Source: Chloroflexota bacterium | GTDB lineage: Bacteria > Chloroflexota > Dehalococcoidia > Lucifugimonadales > UBA3495 | NCBI GenBank assembly: GCA_028874075.1 | Contig: JAPPLU010000060.1 | Location: forward strand, 159,593-223,592 | Reading direction: 5' to 3' | Length of the DNA stretch: 64,000 nucleotides | Part shown: piece by piece, positions 7,580-16,526 of the stretch | Position numbering within the stretch: the stretch's first letter is position 1 | Layout of the letters: the number at the start of each line of letters is the position of its first letter | Made by a program: the position numbers and the translations under genes | Notes under the pieces: model-generated | Told to the model about the DNA's origin: nothing | Database searches by the model: none | Seen by the model: only the letters and a program-made list of their open reading frames with translations

Positions 7580-9664
7580 ATGGATTCAAGCGTCTCGCTA
7601 ATCGTCCTGCCGTTAGTCGCCGGGGTGATTGCCCTGGTTTTCGCCGCCATTATGGCCATGCGAGTGGTCGGCGCAGAGGCTGGCAACGAGCGAATGACTG
7701 AAATTGGCGACGCCATCCGAACGGGGGCGTCGGCTTTTTTGCGCCGGGAATACCTGGCCCTGTTGCCTTTGGTCGTAGTTGTAACGGTCGTACTGGCCGT
7801 GCTGGACTACACCCTCTTCACCCATAACATTGGCGTGCCTGCAACGGCCATTTCCTACCTGGTAGGAACTATCTGCTCGGGTCTGGCCGGTTTTGTCGGT
7901 ATGAACGTAGCAGTGCGGGCCAACGTACGTACCGCCGCCGCTGCCATGCGGGGCCTGAATCCGGCCCTGCGTGTGGCTTTCTCCAGCGGGTCGGTTATGG
8001 GCGTTACCGTGGTTGGCATCGGCCTGCTGGGCGTCACCATACTCTATTTGATCTTCCAGGACATCAGCGCCGTAGCCGGGTTTGGTTTTGGCGCCAGTTC
8101 CATAGCCCTGTTTGCCCGCGTTGGCGGCGGTATCTTCACCAAGGCCGCGGACGTAGGCTCCGACCTGGTAGGCAAGGTTGAAGCGGGCATACCGGAAGAC
8201 GACCCCCGCAACCCCGGAGTCATTGCCGACAACGTTGGCGATAACGTGGGTGACGTGGCCGGAATGGGCGCCGACCTCTTTGAGTCCTACGTGGGCAGCA
8301 TAATTTCGGCCGTGGCCCTGGTAGGCGCGGGCACTCTGTTCGCTATGCAGGATGCCGAAAAGGTGCAGGCCCTGTTCCCCATGCTGCTGGCCGGTGCGGG
8401 CATTATTGCCGCCATTCTGGGCACCTTTGTTGTTCGCAGTGGCGAGCAGGCCGACTTCGAAAAGCTGCTCTGGGCCTTGCGCTACGGCATATTCGCGGCG
8501 GGTGGTCTGCTCATCGTCTTTGCCGCAGTTCTTACGGTTACCATAACCCAGGAATGGTCCTGGTTCGGCTGCGTGGTGGCGGGACTGGTGGCCGGAACCA
8601 TCATTGGGCTGGCGACCGAGTACTATACATCCTACAGTTACAGCCCCACCAAGCGGGTCTCCGAGTCCTCCCAGACTGGTGCCGCCACTGTGATTATCAG
8701 CGGCATTGCCACCGGCATGCTCAGTACGCTGATTCCCGTAATCTGCATTTCCATCGCCATTCTGCTGGCATACTGGTTTGCCGGTTTCTACGGAGTGGCG
8801 CTGGCGGGTGTTGGCCTGCTCTCGACCCTGGGAATTACCCTGGCTACCGATGCATACGGGCCCGTCGCTGACAATGCGGGCGGTATCGCGGAGCAGGCCC
8901 AGTTGGACCCGCAGGTACGGGAGCGCACCGACGCCCTGGACGCTTTGGGGAACACTACCGCCGCCACCGGAAAGGGCTTTGCCATTGGGTCCGCCGCACT
9001 CACCTCCCTGGCCCTGCTGGCTGCTTATGCCGTCAGCGCCGGGTTGATAACGCTGGGCGACGACGGACGATTGAGCGCGGGAGGCACAGGCATTAACCTG
9101 CTCGACCCCCGCATTCTGGTGGGCGTCGTGATAGGCGCCATGCTTCCCTTCATCTTTTCCGCCATGACCATGCAGGCGGTGGGCCGCGCTGCCCAGGGCA
9201 TCGTTGACGAGGTCCGCCGGCAGTTCCGGGAAATACCTGGCCTGATGGAAGGCAATGCCCAGCCGGACTCGGCCCGCTGTGTTGATATCAGCACCCGGGG
9301 AGCTTTGCGGGAGATGATACTACCCGGCGTGATGGCGGTAGTCGCCCCGCTGGCGACGGGGTTCATCCTCGGGCAGGCGGCCCTGGGCGGCCTCCTCATC
9401 GGGGCCATTGCCGCAGGATTCATGCTGGCCATTATGATGGCCAGCGCCGGCGGCACCTGGGACAACGCCAAGAAGTACGTGGAACTGGGTAACTTCGGCG
9501 GTAAAGGCTCGGACGCTCACAAGGCTGCCGTAGAAGGCGACGTGGTGGGCGACCCCTTCAAGGACACCTCAGGTCCCTCCCTGAACATCCTTCTCAAGCT
9601 GATGGCGATCGTATCCCTGGTATTTGCGCCGGTATTTGGCAGCGGCCTGATCACCCTGGGCTAA
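7580..9664 (+). CDS. hppA: Membrane-bound K+-dependent-type ion-pumping pyrophosphatase
   Basis: 694 aa integral membrane protein with many hydrophobic helices, the usual length for H+/Na+-translocating pyrophosphatase, which couples PPi hydrolysis to ion export. The signature [11 protein letters not shown] begins at D191, and DNVGDNVGD plus a C-terminal DNAKKY segment complete the Mg-PPi site. The [10 protein letters not shown] motif has Ala at about 461, where K+-independent enzymes have Lys, so K+ dependence is predicted from the known A/K rule. Whether Na+ or H+ is pumped was not resolved. A strong hairpin follows the stop. Confidence 0.95.
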   Translation: MDSSVSLIVLPLVAGVIALVFAAIMAMRVVGAEAGNERMTEIGDAIRTGASAFLRREYLALLPLVVVVTVVLAVLDYTLFTHNIGVPATAISYLVGTICSGLAGFVGMNVAVRANVRTAAAAMRGLNPALRVAFSSGSVMGVTVVGIGLLGVTILYLIFQDISAVAGFGFGASSIALFARVGGGIFTKAADVGSDLVGKVEAGIPEDDPRNPGVIADNVGDNVGDVAGMGADLFESYVGSIISAVALVGAGTLFAMQDAEKVQALFPMLLAGAGIIAAILGTFVVRSGEQADFEKLLWALRYGIFAAGGLLIVFAAVLTVTITQEWSWFGCVVAGLVAGTIIGLATEYYTSYSYSPTKRVSESSQTGAATVIISGIATGMLSTLIPVICISIAILLAYWFAGFYGVALAGVGLLSTLGITLATDAYGPVADNAGGIAEQAQLDPQVRERTDALDALGNTTAATGKGFAIGSAALTSLALLAAYAVSAGLITLGDDGRLSAGGTGINLLDPRILVGVVIGAMLPFIFSAMTMQAVGRAAQGIVDEVRRQFREIPGLMEGNAQPDSARCVDISTRGALREMILPGVMAVVAPLATGFILGQAALGGLLIGAIAAGFMLAIMMASAGGTWDNAKKYVELGNFGGKGSDAHKAAVEGDVVGDPFKDTSGPSLNILLKLMAIVSLVFAPVFGSGLITLG

Positions 9665-9695
9665 TCTACCGGCTTCCCCGCTGGAAGGGCGCCGT

Positions 9696-9737
9696 AAATC
9701 GGAAGGACGTGGCCTGGATGCCACGTCCTTCCGATTT
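9696..9737. terminator. Bidirectional 18-bp hairpin after hppA
   Basis: A perfect 18-bp stem, 9696-9713 with 9720-9737, closes a CTGGAT loop. It lies between hppA and the convergent minus-strand gene ending at 9781. The A/T ends of the stem can serve as a short U-tract in either direction. Confidence 0.75.
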
Positions 9738-9780
9738 GGCTGCTGCTGACCATGTCAAGGGCAGTCAGTTAAGGTGTCCC

Positions 9781-10335
9781 TTATAGTTGGACCAGTTCTA
9801 CTTCCACCGCCCTCTTGTCCACTCGCAGTTTGGCAACGGTTCCCGGTGTCCCAGGCTTGTGCTTTCGGCCCGGGTAGGTGGGACTGCCGGGGTTGATGAA
9901 CAGCACACCGTCGTACCAGCACACAAGCTCTTCGTGGGTGTCGCCGAACATTACCACGTCCACCGGTTGGCCAAACTTGCGGGCTGTGATTTCGGTTCCG
10001 CTGGTGCTCGGGAAGACCAGGCTTGTCCCGTCGGGGCTGGTGGGAATCCGGGGTGTGGGCCACTGGATGTCGTGAACCATGCCAATGCTGATATCTTCAA
10101 CCTGGACGACTCGGGTAGTAAGGGCTAGTCGGTCTCCGTCTTCGGTGGGGTCTTCGTAGCCCCGCACCGCCAGCACCGGGGCCAGAGTTTCAAGGTAATC
10201 CAGGACTCCCAGGCATTCCAGGTCGCCGCAGTGAAGTATCAGGTCAACGTCGGAAAAGGCCCGGAAGACACTGACGGGCAAGTCCCGACCACTGCCGGCG
10301 GAATGGGTGTCGGAAATCAGGCCAACGAGCTTCAA
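9781..10335 (-). CDS. YfcE/MJ0936-type metallophosphoesterase
   Basis: 184 aa with the compact phosphodiesterase motif set: SDTH at the N-terminus, HCGD, then GDTHE and NPGS near the C-terminus, which bind two metals. Length matches the YfcE family of small phosphodiesterases acting on model phosphodiesters or cyclic nucleotides; the natural substrate is unclear. The predicted TTG start has only a weak AAAGAGAA ribosome site. It follows the otsA pair on the same strand, 42 bp downstream of the 192-aa orphan gene. Confidence 0.82.
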   Translation of the reverse strand: MKLVGLISDTHSAGSGRDLPVSVFRAFSDVDLILHCGDLECLGVLDYLETLAPVLAVRGYEDPTEDGDRLALTTRVVQVEDISIGMVHDIQWPTPRIPTSPDGTSLVFPSTSGTEITARKFGQPVDVVMFGDTHEELVCWYDGVLFINPGSPTYPGRKHKPGTPGTVAKLRVDKRAVEVELVQL

Positions 10336-10377
10336 ATCGTTCTCTTTGACAAATTGGTGGGTGGGAGCCTGGAAAGG

Positions 10378-10956
10378 TCAGTTCCGGTTCTCCCACAAGG
10401 TGAAGTAGTCGGGAGAATCGTCGCGCAAGGCTTCCGTCAGCTCCTTGTAGCTAAGGTCCTGCAAGACCTGGTTCTCCTCCCGTACCAGGCGGGAGATCAC
10501 GTTCTCCCACTGGGCAATGTCGGAACCGCCCGGATGGGCGTTCAGCAACTCCCGAAGGCTGCTGATCAACTTGTCGGAGTGCATGGCCAGCGCGCCGCCG
10601 CTGATGATGAACACCACCACTGCGGGCAGGTCCTCGTCGTCAAACGTATCCACGCCCAGTCTCTCCAGGATGGAAGACATAGCTACGTTACGGACGATTT
10701 CCTCCAGGCGCAGGGGCAGGTTAATTATGTGGGCAAAGGGGTAAACGTTGCCTTCCCGCAAGGTGCTGGAGAACTCGTGCTCCAGTCCCCGGAAGAACTC
10801 CCCGTCGAATACTTCTTCGGCATTCATCAGCAAGACTTCCGAATAGTCCCCCCTCAGGTCCACCACCAGGAACTCTTTCAAGTGGGGGAAGATGTAGAGC
10901 ATGATGTCCGGGCGCTCCCCGTCAGGCAGTTGACCGTAGAACGGATCGTCAATCAA
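10378..10956 (-). CDS. Orphan 192-aa protein translationally coupled to otsA
   Basis: Not recognised. The TTG start has a good GAGGAGAA site and overlaps the end of otsA by 8 bases, so it should be made together with trehalose-phosphate synthase. The protein is acidic, with alternating beta-like hydrophobic stretches (DIMLYIFPHLKEFLVVDL, then AVVVFIISGGALAMH). No trehalose-6-phosphate phosphatase motif (DxDxT) is visible, so it is not an obvious OtsB. The neighbouring HAD protein or YfcE-like enzyme could instead supply phosphatase activity. Confidence 0.65.
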   Translation of the reverse strand: MIDDPFYGQLPDGERPDIMLYIFPHLKEFLVVDLRGDYSEVLLMNAEEVFDGEFFRGLEHEFSSTLREGNVYPFAHIINLPLRLEEIVRNVAMSSILERLGVDTFDDEDLPAVVVFIISGGALAMHSDKLISSLRELLNAHPGGSDIAQWENVISRLVREENQVLQDLSYKELTEALRDDSPDYFTLWENRN

Positions 10957-12472
10957 GGGTGTTCTCCTCTGTTTGGGCCTGGCATACGTTGCAAAGGTCC
11001 TCCAGCTGTCGGCAGATCCAGTGCATTATATCCTGACGGTTGACCGACTCCGCCAGAGTAGTAGCGCGCCTTTTTCGCTCTTCACCGGACATGGTAATGG
11101 CGGCGTAAAGGGCTTCCATTGTTCCCTCCACGTCGGTGGGTGAAACTGGGATAGCTCCGTCCCTTAGCTGTTCGTAAGCCCCGCTGGTTTCGGAAAGGAC
11201 CAGAACCCCGTCCCGCGTGTTGACCACGGGCCCTTCCTTGGCTACCAGGTTCATACCTTCAATCAGGGAGTTAACCAGCAGCACATCATACAGTTTCATA
11301 CCGGCAATGGCCTGCGTGTAGTTGTTCTCCATGAAGGTGGTGATGGGCTGCCAATCTTCGGTGCCAAAACGATCGTTAATCTGGTTCACCAGTTGCCGGA
11401 TTTCATCCATGTAGCGCTGGTACTGGCGGATGTGGGTGCGGGAAGGCACCAGGAAAGCGAGAAAGCTCACCTTGCCCTGGAGGTCCGGGAAGCGGTTGAG
11501 CAGGAGTTCAAAGGCCTTGAATCCCCGAACTACATTCTTGTTCGGTTCAGCGCGATCGATGCGAACGATGGTGCTGGCGCCGCGGCGCATAGACATGAGG
11601 TTTTCCTCGTGCTCAAGGGCACGGGGCGAGTTGGCGATTCGCTGGACTTCATCCACATTGATGGAGAGGGGGTACACCCTGGCGTGGCTCGAAATGTCAT
11701 CTCGGTGGACGACGCAGGAGGCTCGGTCGACAGTAGCGTCCGGAACGAACGACTCCACGGAGTCCAGGAAACTCTCCCGGTCCTGTTCCGTCTGAAATCC
11801 CACCACGTCGGCGCTGGCCAGCGACGAACAAATCTGCCGGGACATATAGGTTGGTATCATCTGCCAGTAGCGGGGCGTGGGCCAGGGGATGTGCACATAG
11901 TGCTGAATGATGGATTCGGGAAGTTCCTCGCGAACCATCCCCGGCAACAAGTACAGGTGGTAGTCGTGGCCAATTACCACCGGGGGCATTTCGTTGTTGC
12001 GGGCCTGTTGGACCACTTCCTGGGCAAAGGCACGGTTGACGGGAATGTAACCCCCATTCCAGGCGTCGTGAACGCTGGCATCAACGTTTGGATTGTAAGG
12101 GGGGTTCCACATGTAGTGCTGCAAAAACCACAGCAGGGGGTTGCAAAGGACGTTGTAATACTTGTGGTAGACCCGCCGGGGGGTAACAACATACCGCAGG
12201 TCTATCTTGTGGCCGGGCAGGGGCGATTTGTATGGAGAATCCTGGTGGGACCCGGCAACCAGTCTGTCCCCTTCGCCCATGGCGCTGGCTATCCAGGTGA
12301 ATGGAGCAGTCTGGGCCAGCGAGTTAAGTGCGGTTACGATGCCGCCGCTGCCCCGCCGCGCATCGGGCCGTCCGTCCGGAGCAACGTTGTGCTCCACCGG
12401 CCCCCGGTTGCTGGCCAAAATCAGTGACCGCTGACTGAGTAACGACTGGCAGATACTATCCAGATCAGACAT
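10949..12472 (-). CDS. otsA: Trehalose-6-phosphate synthase (GT20)
   Basis: 507 aa from ATG 12472; an in-frame extension to 12682 exists but looks non-family. The enzyme joins UDP- or GDP-glucose to glucose 6-phosphate. Recognisable GT20 segments are ASNRGPVEHN near the N-terminus, the HDYHLYLLPGMVRE block, HIPWPTPRYW, the phosphate-binding RIDRAEPNKNV (family form is RlD..KGi) and NSLIEGMNLVAKE near the nucleotide-sugar site. The product, trehalose 6-phosphate, leads to an osmoprotectant. The gene overlaps the 192-aa orphan by 8 bases. Ribosome-site evidence for the start is weak. Confidence 0.9.
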   Translation of the reverse strand: MSDLDSICQSLLSQRSLILASNRGPVEHNVAPDGRPDARRGSGGIVTALNSLAQTAPFTWIASAMGEGDRLVAGSHQDSPYKSPLPGHKIDLRYVVTPRRVYHKYYNVLCNPLLWFLQHYMWNPPYNPNVDASVHDAWNGGYIPVNRAFAQEVVQQARNNEMPPVVIGHDYHLYLLPGMVREELPESIIQHYVHIPWPTPRYWQMIPTYMSRQICSSLASADVVGFQTEQDRESFLDSVESFVPDATVDRASCVVHRDDISSHARVYPLSINVDEVQRIANSPRALEHEENLMSMRRGASTIVRIDRAEPNKNVVRGFKAFELLLNRFPDLQGKVSFLAFLVPSRTHIRQYQRYMDEIRQLVNQINDRFGTEDWQPITTFMENNYTQAIAGMKLYDVLLVNSLIEGMNLVAKEGPVVNTRDGVLVLSETSGAYEQLRDGAIPVSPTDVEGTMEALYAAITMSGEERKRRATTLAESVNRQDIMHWICRQLEDLCNVCQAQTEENTLD

Positions 12473-12803
12473 CGCGGGCCCCGCCGCTGCCACCCTGCCG
12501 GATTCCATTACCCCACCCCACAATCGACATCCGATTTCTCCTTTGAAGGGCAAACGCGATGCCTGCCCCACCAAAGGGCCACGCATCGCTCGAGAGCAAA
12601 GAATCAGCGCTTGATTCAGGTTAGGCCAAGGAGTATAGGTTGTCAAGGGAATTAGCTTTGTACTAGGCCGCTGGACTGCCAATATTCGAAGTCTGATGCA
12701 CGAAAATAGAACACCTTTGGATCAATCCTGGCGATATTCGAATCGGTAGTCATTCTTGAAACGCTGGGTCTTTAAGAACGCTGGGTTCCCAAGGTTAAGG
12801 CGG
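12473..12803. other. Gap between HAD gene and otsA
   Basis: 331 bp (less if otsA starts upstream). It contains a 10-bp direct repeat AACGCTGGGT at 12760-12769 and 12777-12786, and two ATATTCGAA-like words near 12681 and 12734. No gene or RNA was recognised. Confidence 0.5.
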
Positions 12804-13583
12804 TCAGTCTTGACGCTGACCGGTTTCAACACACAGCCTTCTTATGGCGCCCGGAACTTCGCCCAGGGTGGCGACACTGATATCCGGTTCAGTGGCTGGG
12901 TCGCTGTGATCGGGCCTTTCATAGAAGCCTTCTATCCAGATTGTTCGGAGTCCACAATCCTTGGCGGCGGCAACGTCGTTGAAAATGTGGTCCCCAACGT
13001 GAATTGCCTGCGCGGGTGAAGAACCCAGTTCCTCCAGCGTAAGGTCAAATATCTTACAGGCGGGCTTGGAAAAGCCAACCTCGTCGGAAAAGGTAAGAAC
13101 GTCAAAGTAGTCCAGCATACCGTGTTCCGAAAGGAATCGGCGGAAAGAAACCCCGGGAGTCATTCCCGTGTTGGAAATCATGCCAAGGCGGAGTCCCATT
13201 TCTTTTACGCTCCGGAGTACTTTAACCCCCTCTGGGTGAGGACCTGGCGGATGGTCAAAGAATGAATCCGAATAACAGGCGGCAATCGCGTGGAAAGCTG
13301 TGTTGGGAATCCTCTCCACCAGGCGGGGGCTGATGAAATTTACGAATATCTGCACCTGCTGGAGGAATGTCACGTCTCTGTGGGCGTCCCTGATTTCCTG
13401 GCACCGTCGGACCCCGTCGCGATAAGCCTGCTCGATCTGTTCCAGGGGAAAGGTCTCACCCGTCCGGGCCAACAGGTCCTGCGTCCCCTCTAACCTGGCG
13501 CGGGTTCGTATCCGGCCCTGTTCGGGATTGTCCAGCAGGAGAGTCTGCCAAAGATCAAAGGTTACGGCGTTAATGTCACTCAA
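12804..13583 (-). CDS. HAD-superfamily hydrolase (subfamily IA-like)
   Basis: 259 aa. Motif I is FDLWQTLL near residues 9-16: the nucleophile Asp is present, but the second Asp of the phosphatase DxD is Trp. Motif II is SNT, motif III the Lys in the GFSKPA segment, and motif IV GDHIFND. A four-helix cap insertion follows motif I. The DxW form resembles haloacid-dehalogenase-like and some divergent phosphatase members, so phosphatase activity is not assured. TTG start with GAGG upstream. It is adjacent to, and on the same strand as, otsA. Confidence 0.8.
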   Translation of the reverse strand: MSDINAVTFDLWQTLLLDNPEQGRIRTRARLEGTQDLLARTGETFPLEQIEQAYRDGVRRCQEIRDAHRDVTFLQQVQIFVNFISPRLVERIPNTAFHAIAACYSDSFFDHPPGPHPEGVKVLRSVKEMGLRLGMISNTGMTPGVSFRRFLSEHGMLDYFDVLTFSDEVGFSKPACKIFDLTLEELGSSPAQAIHVGDHIFNDVAAAKDCGLRTIWIEGFYERPDHSDPATEPDISVATLGEVPGAIRRLCVETGQRQD

Positions 13584-13643
13584 CGGACGGGCCTCGATGG
13601 CTGATTAAGAGACTCGCACATGGGTTCGGTGGCCGCTCTGCCG

Positions 13644-15056
13644 TTAGACCGGGGGACGCTGTAGATGCCAGCCGGTGGACTGTTCGTAGGCATGGGCAGC
13701 CCTCAGCACTGTGGCGTCCTCGAAGGCGCGACCGGCCAGTTGCAGGCCCATGGGCATGCCTGCCTGGGAGAAGCCGCAGGGGACGGAAATTGCCGGAGTG
13801 CCGCTGATATTGTAAGGGCGGGTGTACTGGGTCAGGGCGCCGACAGTTCCCACTGTTCGGTCGCCAATAGGGACCTCTGTAGCCAGGATTGGCGGCGCGG
13901 TAATGGGTTCGCTGGGGCCCGCCAGCAGGTCCACCTCCTGGAAAAGCTGGGACATTTCGTAGTTGAACCGGGCCCGGGCCTGTTGGGCCTTCAGGTAATC
14001 GGCCGCGGTTACGAACAGCCCTGCTTCCAGCCTCAGTCGAACGGAAGGGGTCAACTTGTCGCCGTCCCTTGCCAGCAGGTCGCGGTGATAGGCCGCAGCC
14101 TCCGACATCAGAATAGTGCCGGAAATGGCTTGGGCATCAGCAAACATGGGCAGCGAGACTTCGGTTACGGTCGCTCCCAACTCTGACAACTGGGCAATGG
14201 CGGCGCGCACCGCCGTCTCAACCTCGGAGTCCAGAGGGGCCTCGAAGTACTCCTTGACAATACCAATCCGCAGCCCTTCAACCGAACCGGTCAACGCTGC
14301 CGTGTAATCCGGTACCGTCCGCGTGGTTGTGGCTGGGTCCGCTGGATCGTGGCCGGCTATGGCGTTCATTGTAATGGCAGCATCCTCCACCGTGCGCACC
14401 ATGGGGCCGGGATGGTCCAGGCGCCAGGAAAGGGGGGTAAGGCCGGCCCTGCTAACCAAACCATAGGTGGGCTTGAGTCCGACGATGCCGCACAGGGCGG
14501 CGGGTATCCGCACGGACCCGCCGGTATCGCTTCCCATGGTTATGGTGCATTGGCCGGCTGCCGCCGCCGATCCCGAACCGCCGCTGGAACCGCCGGTTAC
14601 CATTTCCGGGTTCCAGGGGTTGTGCATGTGGCCGTAATCGAAGTTTTCGCCGGTGGGGCCGTAGGCAAACTGGTGCATGTTCAGTTTGCCCAACAATATG
14701 GCCCCGGCCTGCTGGAACCGGGCCGCCAAAGTGCAGTCCTCCGTCGGAATAAAATTGTCCAGGACTCGCGACCCGGAGGTAGTCCGCACGCCGGCGGTGT
14801 TGAAGAGATCCTTCAGGCCCACAGGAATGCCGTGCAGGGGTCCGCGGTAGTTGCCGGCCTGTATTTGAGCCTCTGCCCGTCGGGCGGCCTCCCTGGCGTG
14901 GTCCGGCAGCAGGGTTATGAAGGAATTGAGGGTCGGCTCAGTTGCCTCTATTCTGGCCAGGTGAGCGTCTATAACCTCTACCGGGGAGACTTGCCGGTCC
15001 CGAATAAGCCGGGACAATTCGCCGGCGCTCATGTAGCAAAGTTCCAGTGGTTCCAT
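13644..15056 (-). CDS. Amidase-signature amidase, GatA-like
   Basis: 470 aa amidase-signature hydrolase. The Ser-cisSer-Lys triad is visible as K82 (GLKDLF), S157 (GGSSGGSG) and S181 (GSDTGGSVR), with the usual 24-residue serine spacing. It resembles GatA, but no GatB lies nearby, and the gene just upstream encodes a GatC-like small protein. A two-subunit amidase such as an AtzE/AtzG-like carboxybiuret or allophanate-type hydrolase is therefore as likely as a tRNA amidotransferase subunit. Start ATG 15056, 14 bp after the partner's stop. Confidence 0.88.
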   Translation of the reverse strand: MEPLELCYMSAGELSRLIRDRQVSPVEVIDAHLARIEATEPTLNSFITLLPDHAREAARRAEAQIQAGNYRGPLHGIPVGLKDLFNTAGVRTTSGSRVLDNFIPTEDCTLAARFQQAGAILLGKLNMHQFAYGPTGENFDYGHMHNPWNPEMVTGGSSGGSGSAAAAGQCTITMGSDTGGSVRIPAALCGIVGLKPTYGLVSRAGLTPLSWRLDHPGPMVRTVEDAAITMNAIAGHDPADPATTTRTVPDYTAALTGSVEGLRIGIVKEYFEAPLDSEVETAVRAAIAQLSELGATVTEVSLPMFADAQAISGTILMSEAAAYHRDLLARDGDKLTPSVRLRLEAGLFVTAADYLKAQQARARFNYEMSQLFQEVDLLAGPSEPITAPPILATEVPIGDRTVGTVGALTQYTRPYNISGTPAISVPCGFSQAGMPMGLQLAGRAFEDATVLRAAHAYEQSTGWHLQRPPV

Positions 15057-15070
15057 GTCTTATCCCCCCA

Positions 15071-15385
15071 TTAACCTTGGTAGAAGTGCGCGGAGTCGAA
15101 GCTGGCTTCCGGTTCGAACCCGCTGGTGTCGATATTCCTGAGCCCTTCGTTGGCTGCCAGCGCATTCTGGACATAGGGAAACAGTTCTTCCATATGGGGG
15201 TCGTCAACGTTCAGACCCGCAGCCCGGGCCAGGAAATCAAACGCTTGTCGATCGATAGCACTGCCGGAATCCAATTCTGTCACCTCCGATTGAAGCCAGG
15301 CGCCGGCCAACTCAGTCAACTCTTGAGGCTGGAATGTAGCCGGGCTTGCACCCGATATTATCGGCGGTAATGCCCAGTATGGCAA
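15071..15385 (-). CDS. GatC/AtzG-like amidase partner subunit
   Basis: 104 aa. The middle segment AFDFLARAAGLNVDD, a helical stretch and then LRNIDTSGFEPEASF follow the GatC pattern (LA.LAGL...IDT.G.EP), in which this tail wraps around the amidase. The stop is 14 bp from the GatA-like start, indicating one operon. The first roughly 30 residues may not be translated, since internal starts are possible. By resemblance it should stabilise or tune the amidase; direct proof is lacking. Confidence 0.6.
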   Translation of the reverse strand: MPYWALPPIISGASPATFQPQELTELAGAWLQSEVTELDSGSAIDRQAFDFLARAAGLNVDDPHMEELFPYVQNALAANEGLRNIDTSGFEPEASFDSAHFYQG

Positions 15386-15618
15386 TTCGCCAAGGTGGGT
15401 GCTCTCCCTTAAATTGCGGCTTTGGTTTCAGGGAATACGGGGTTCCTTGCAACCATCGCCCGCAACCAAGAACTTCTCGCCACAAGTCCGGGCTTTATGG
15501 CCTATGCGCCATTATGGTAGTGTGGTTTACCAGAATTGTCTGCCGCATATCAGCTGGGAAGAAATGCCCAGCGTGGACGTTGATACTTGCTGGATTGTCG
15601 GTTTTCAGGAGGCCACAC

Positions 15619-16422
15619 TTGTACTGCCCAGGTTGCGCTACCCGTCTCGACCAGATAGCGGCCTTTTGCCCGCAATGCGGACGAGACTTGCAATCCCTCA
15701 TGGACCGAATGGACCTTGAGTCCGTTGGTTCCGGAGGTGGACTGGCGGTTCCGTGGCAGGGCAGGCAGGTACTTATGGGCCTGGTACTGGTGGGCATCGC
15801 TTTCCTGGTCATCAGTGGCGGCACAGTAATCCTGGAACGACTGGGAGCCGGCCTGGCCTGGGGCGCGTGGCTGGGCAGTCATGCCATTGGGCTGGTCATC
15901 CTGGGCACGGTATGTCTTCTGGGCCAGAACCACGGCAGATTGTCCCTGGCTGCGTTTGGCCTTCGCCGCCCGCGAACGTCATGGCCGCTGGCCCTGTTCC
16001 TGGCGGGAGCCGCGCTGTCAATCAGCATCGGATTCACCGCCCTGTACGCCCTGGCCATGAAACCCCTGGGAATAGACCTGCTGCTGCCCCCCGACGTACC
16101 CAAAGAGGTTGTTTTCAATGGGTATGCCGCGGTCTGGACCTTTGAGGCGCTGGCAGGTTGGACACCCCTGACGGAGGAGATATTCTTCAGGGGCTTTGTG
16201 ATGCCTGGCCTGGTTGCAAGGTGGGGCGTTGTGGGCGCCGCCGTGGGTAGCGCCATTATATTTTCCCTGTTTCACCTGCACCCCGGCGTAATTGTGCCCA
16301 TTTTCTTCACCGGCCTCCTGCTCGCTGCCCTGTACCACGTTACCGGTTCCCTGTGGCCGCCGGTAATTGCCCACGCCGCACAGAATACAGTGGCCTTGCT
16401 GGCTATAATTTACGGGGGCTAG
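15619..16422 (+). CDS. CPBP-family intramembrane protease with zinc ribbon
   Basis: 267 aa from a TTG at 15619, chosen because a perfect AGGAGG (15607-15612) sits 6 bases before it and because it places a CxxC...CxxC zinc ribbon (CPGC, then CPQC) at the very N-terminus. About eight membrane segments follow. The CPBP/Rce1 motifs are EEIFFRG at E186-G192, FSLFHLHPG and the HAAQN ending, which form the membrane-embedded glutamate/histidine site. Family members process peptides or act in bacteriocin self-protection; the target here is unknown. Confidence 0.82.
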   Translation: MYCPGCATRLDQIAAFCPQCGRDLQSLMDRMDLESVGSGGGLAVPWQGRQVLMGLVLVGIAFLVISGGTVILERLGAGLAWGAWLGSHAIGLVILGTVCLLGQNHGRLSLAAFGLRRPRTSWPLALFLAGAALSISIGFTALYALAMKPLGIDLLLPPDVPKEVVFNGYAAVWTFEALAGWTPLTEEIFFRGFVMPGLVARWGVVGAAVGSAIIFSLFHLHPGVIVPIFFTGLLLAALYHVTGSLWPPVIAHAAQNTVALLAIIYGG

Positions 16423-16526
16423 ACAACAGGTTTCGCTTGGGCTAGAGTTCCTGCGTTGGCGGCATCAAGTATAGAATCCCCGCGGAAAGCCATCTGCCCG
16501 CCCCAATTTCATTCAGGCTGACAGCA

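Noticed and set aside
11393..12427. 344-aa open frame on the plus strand
   Set aside because: Antisense shadow of otsA in a GC-rich gene; otsA has clear GT20 motifs on the other strand.
15346..15618. N-terminal extension of the CPBP protease
   Set aside because: The TTG at 15619 has a perfect AGGAGG and starts exactly at the zinc ribbon; the extension also lies antisense to the GatC-like gene.
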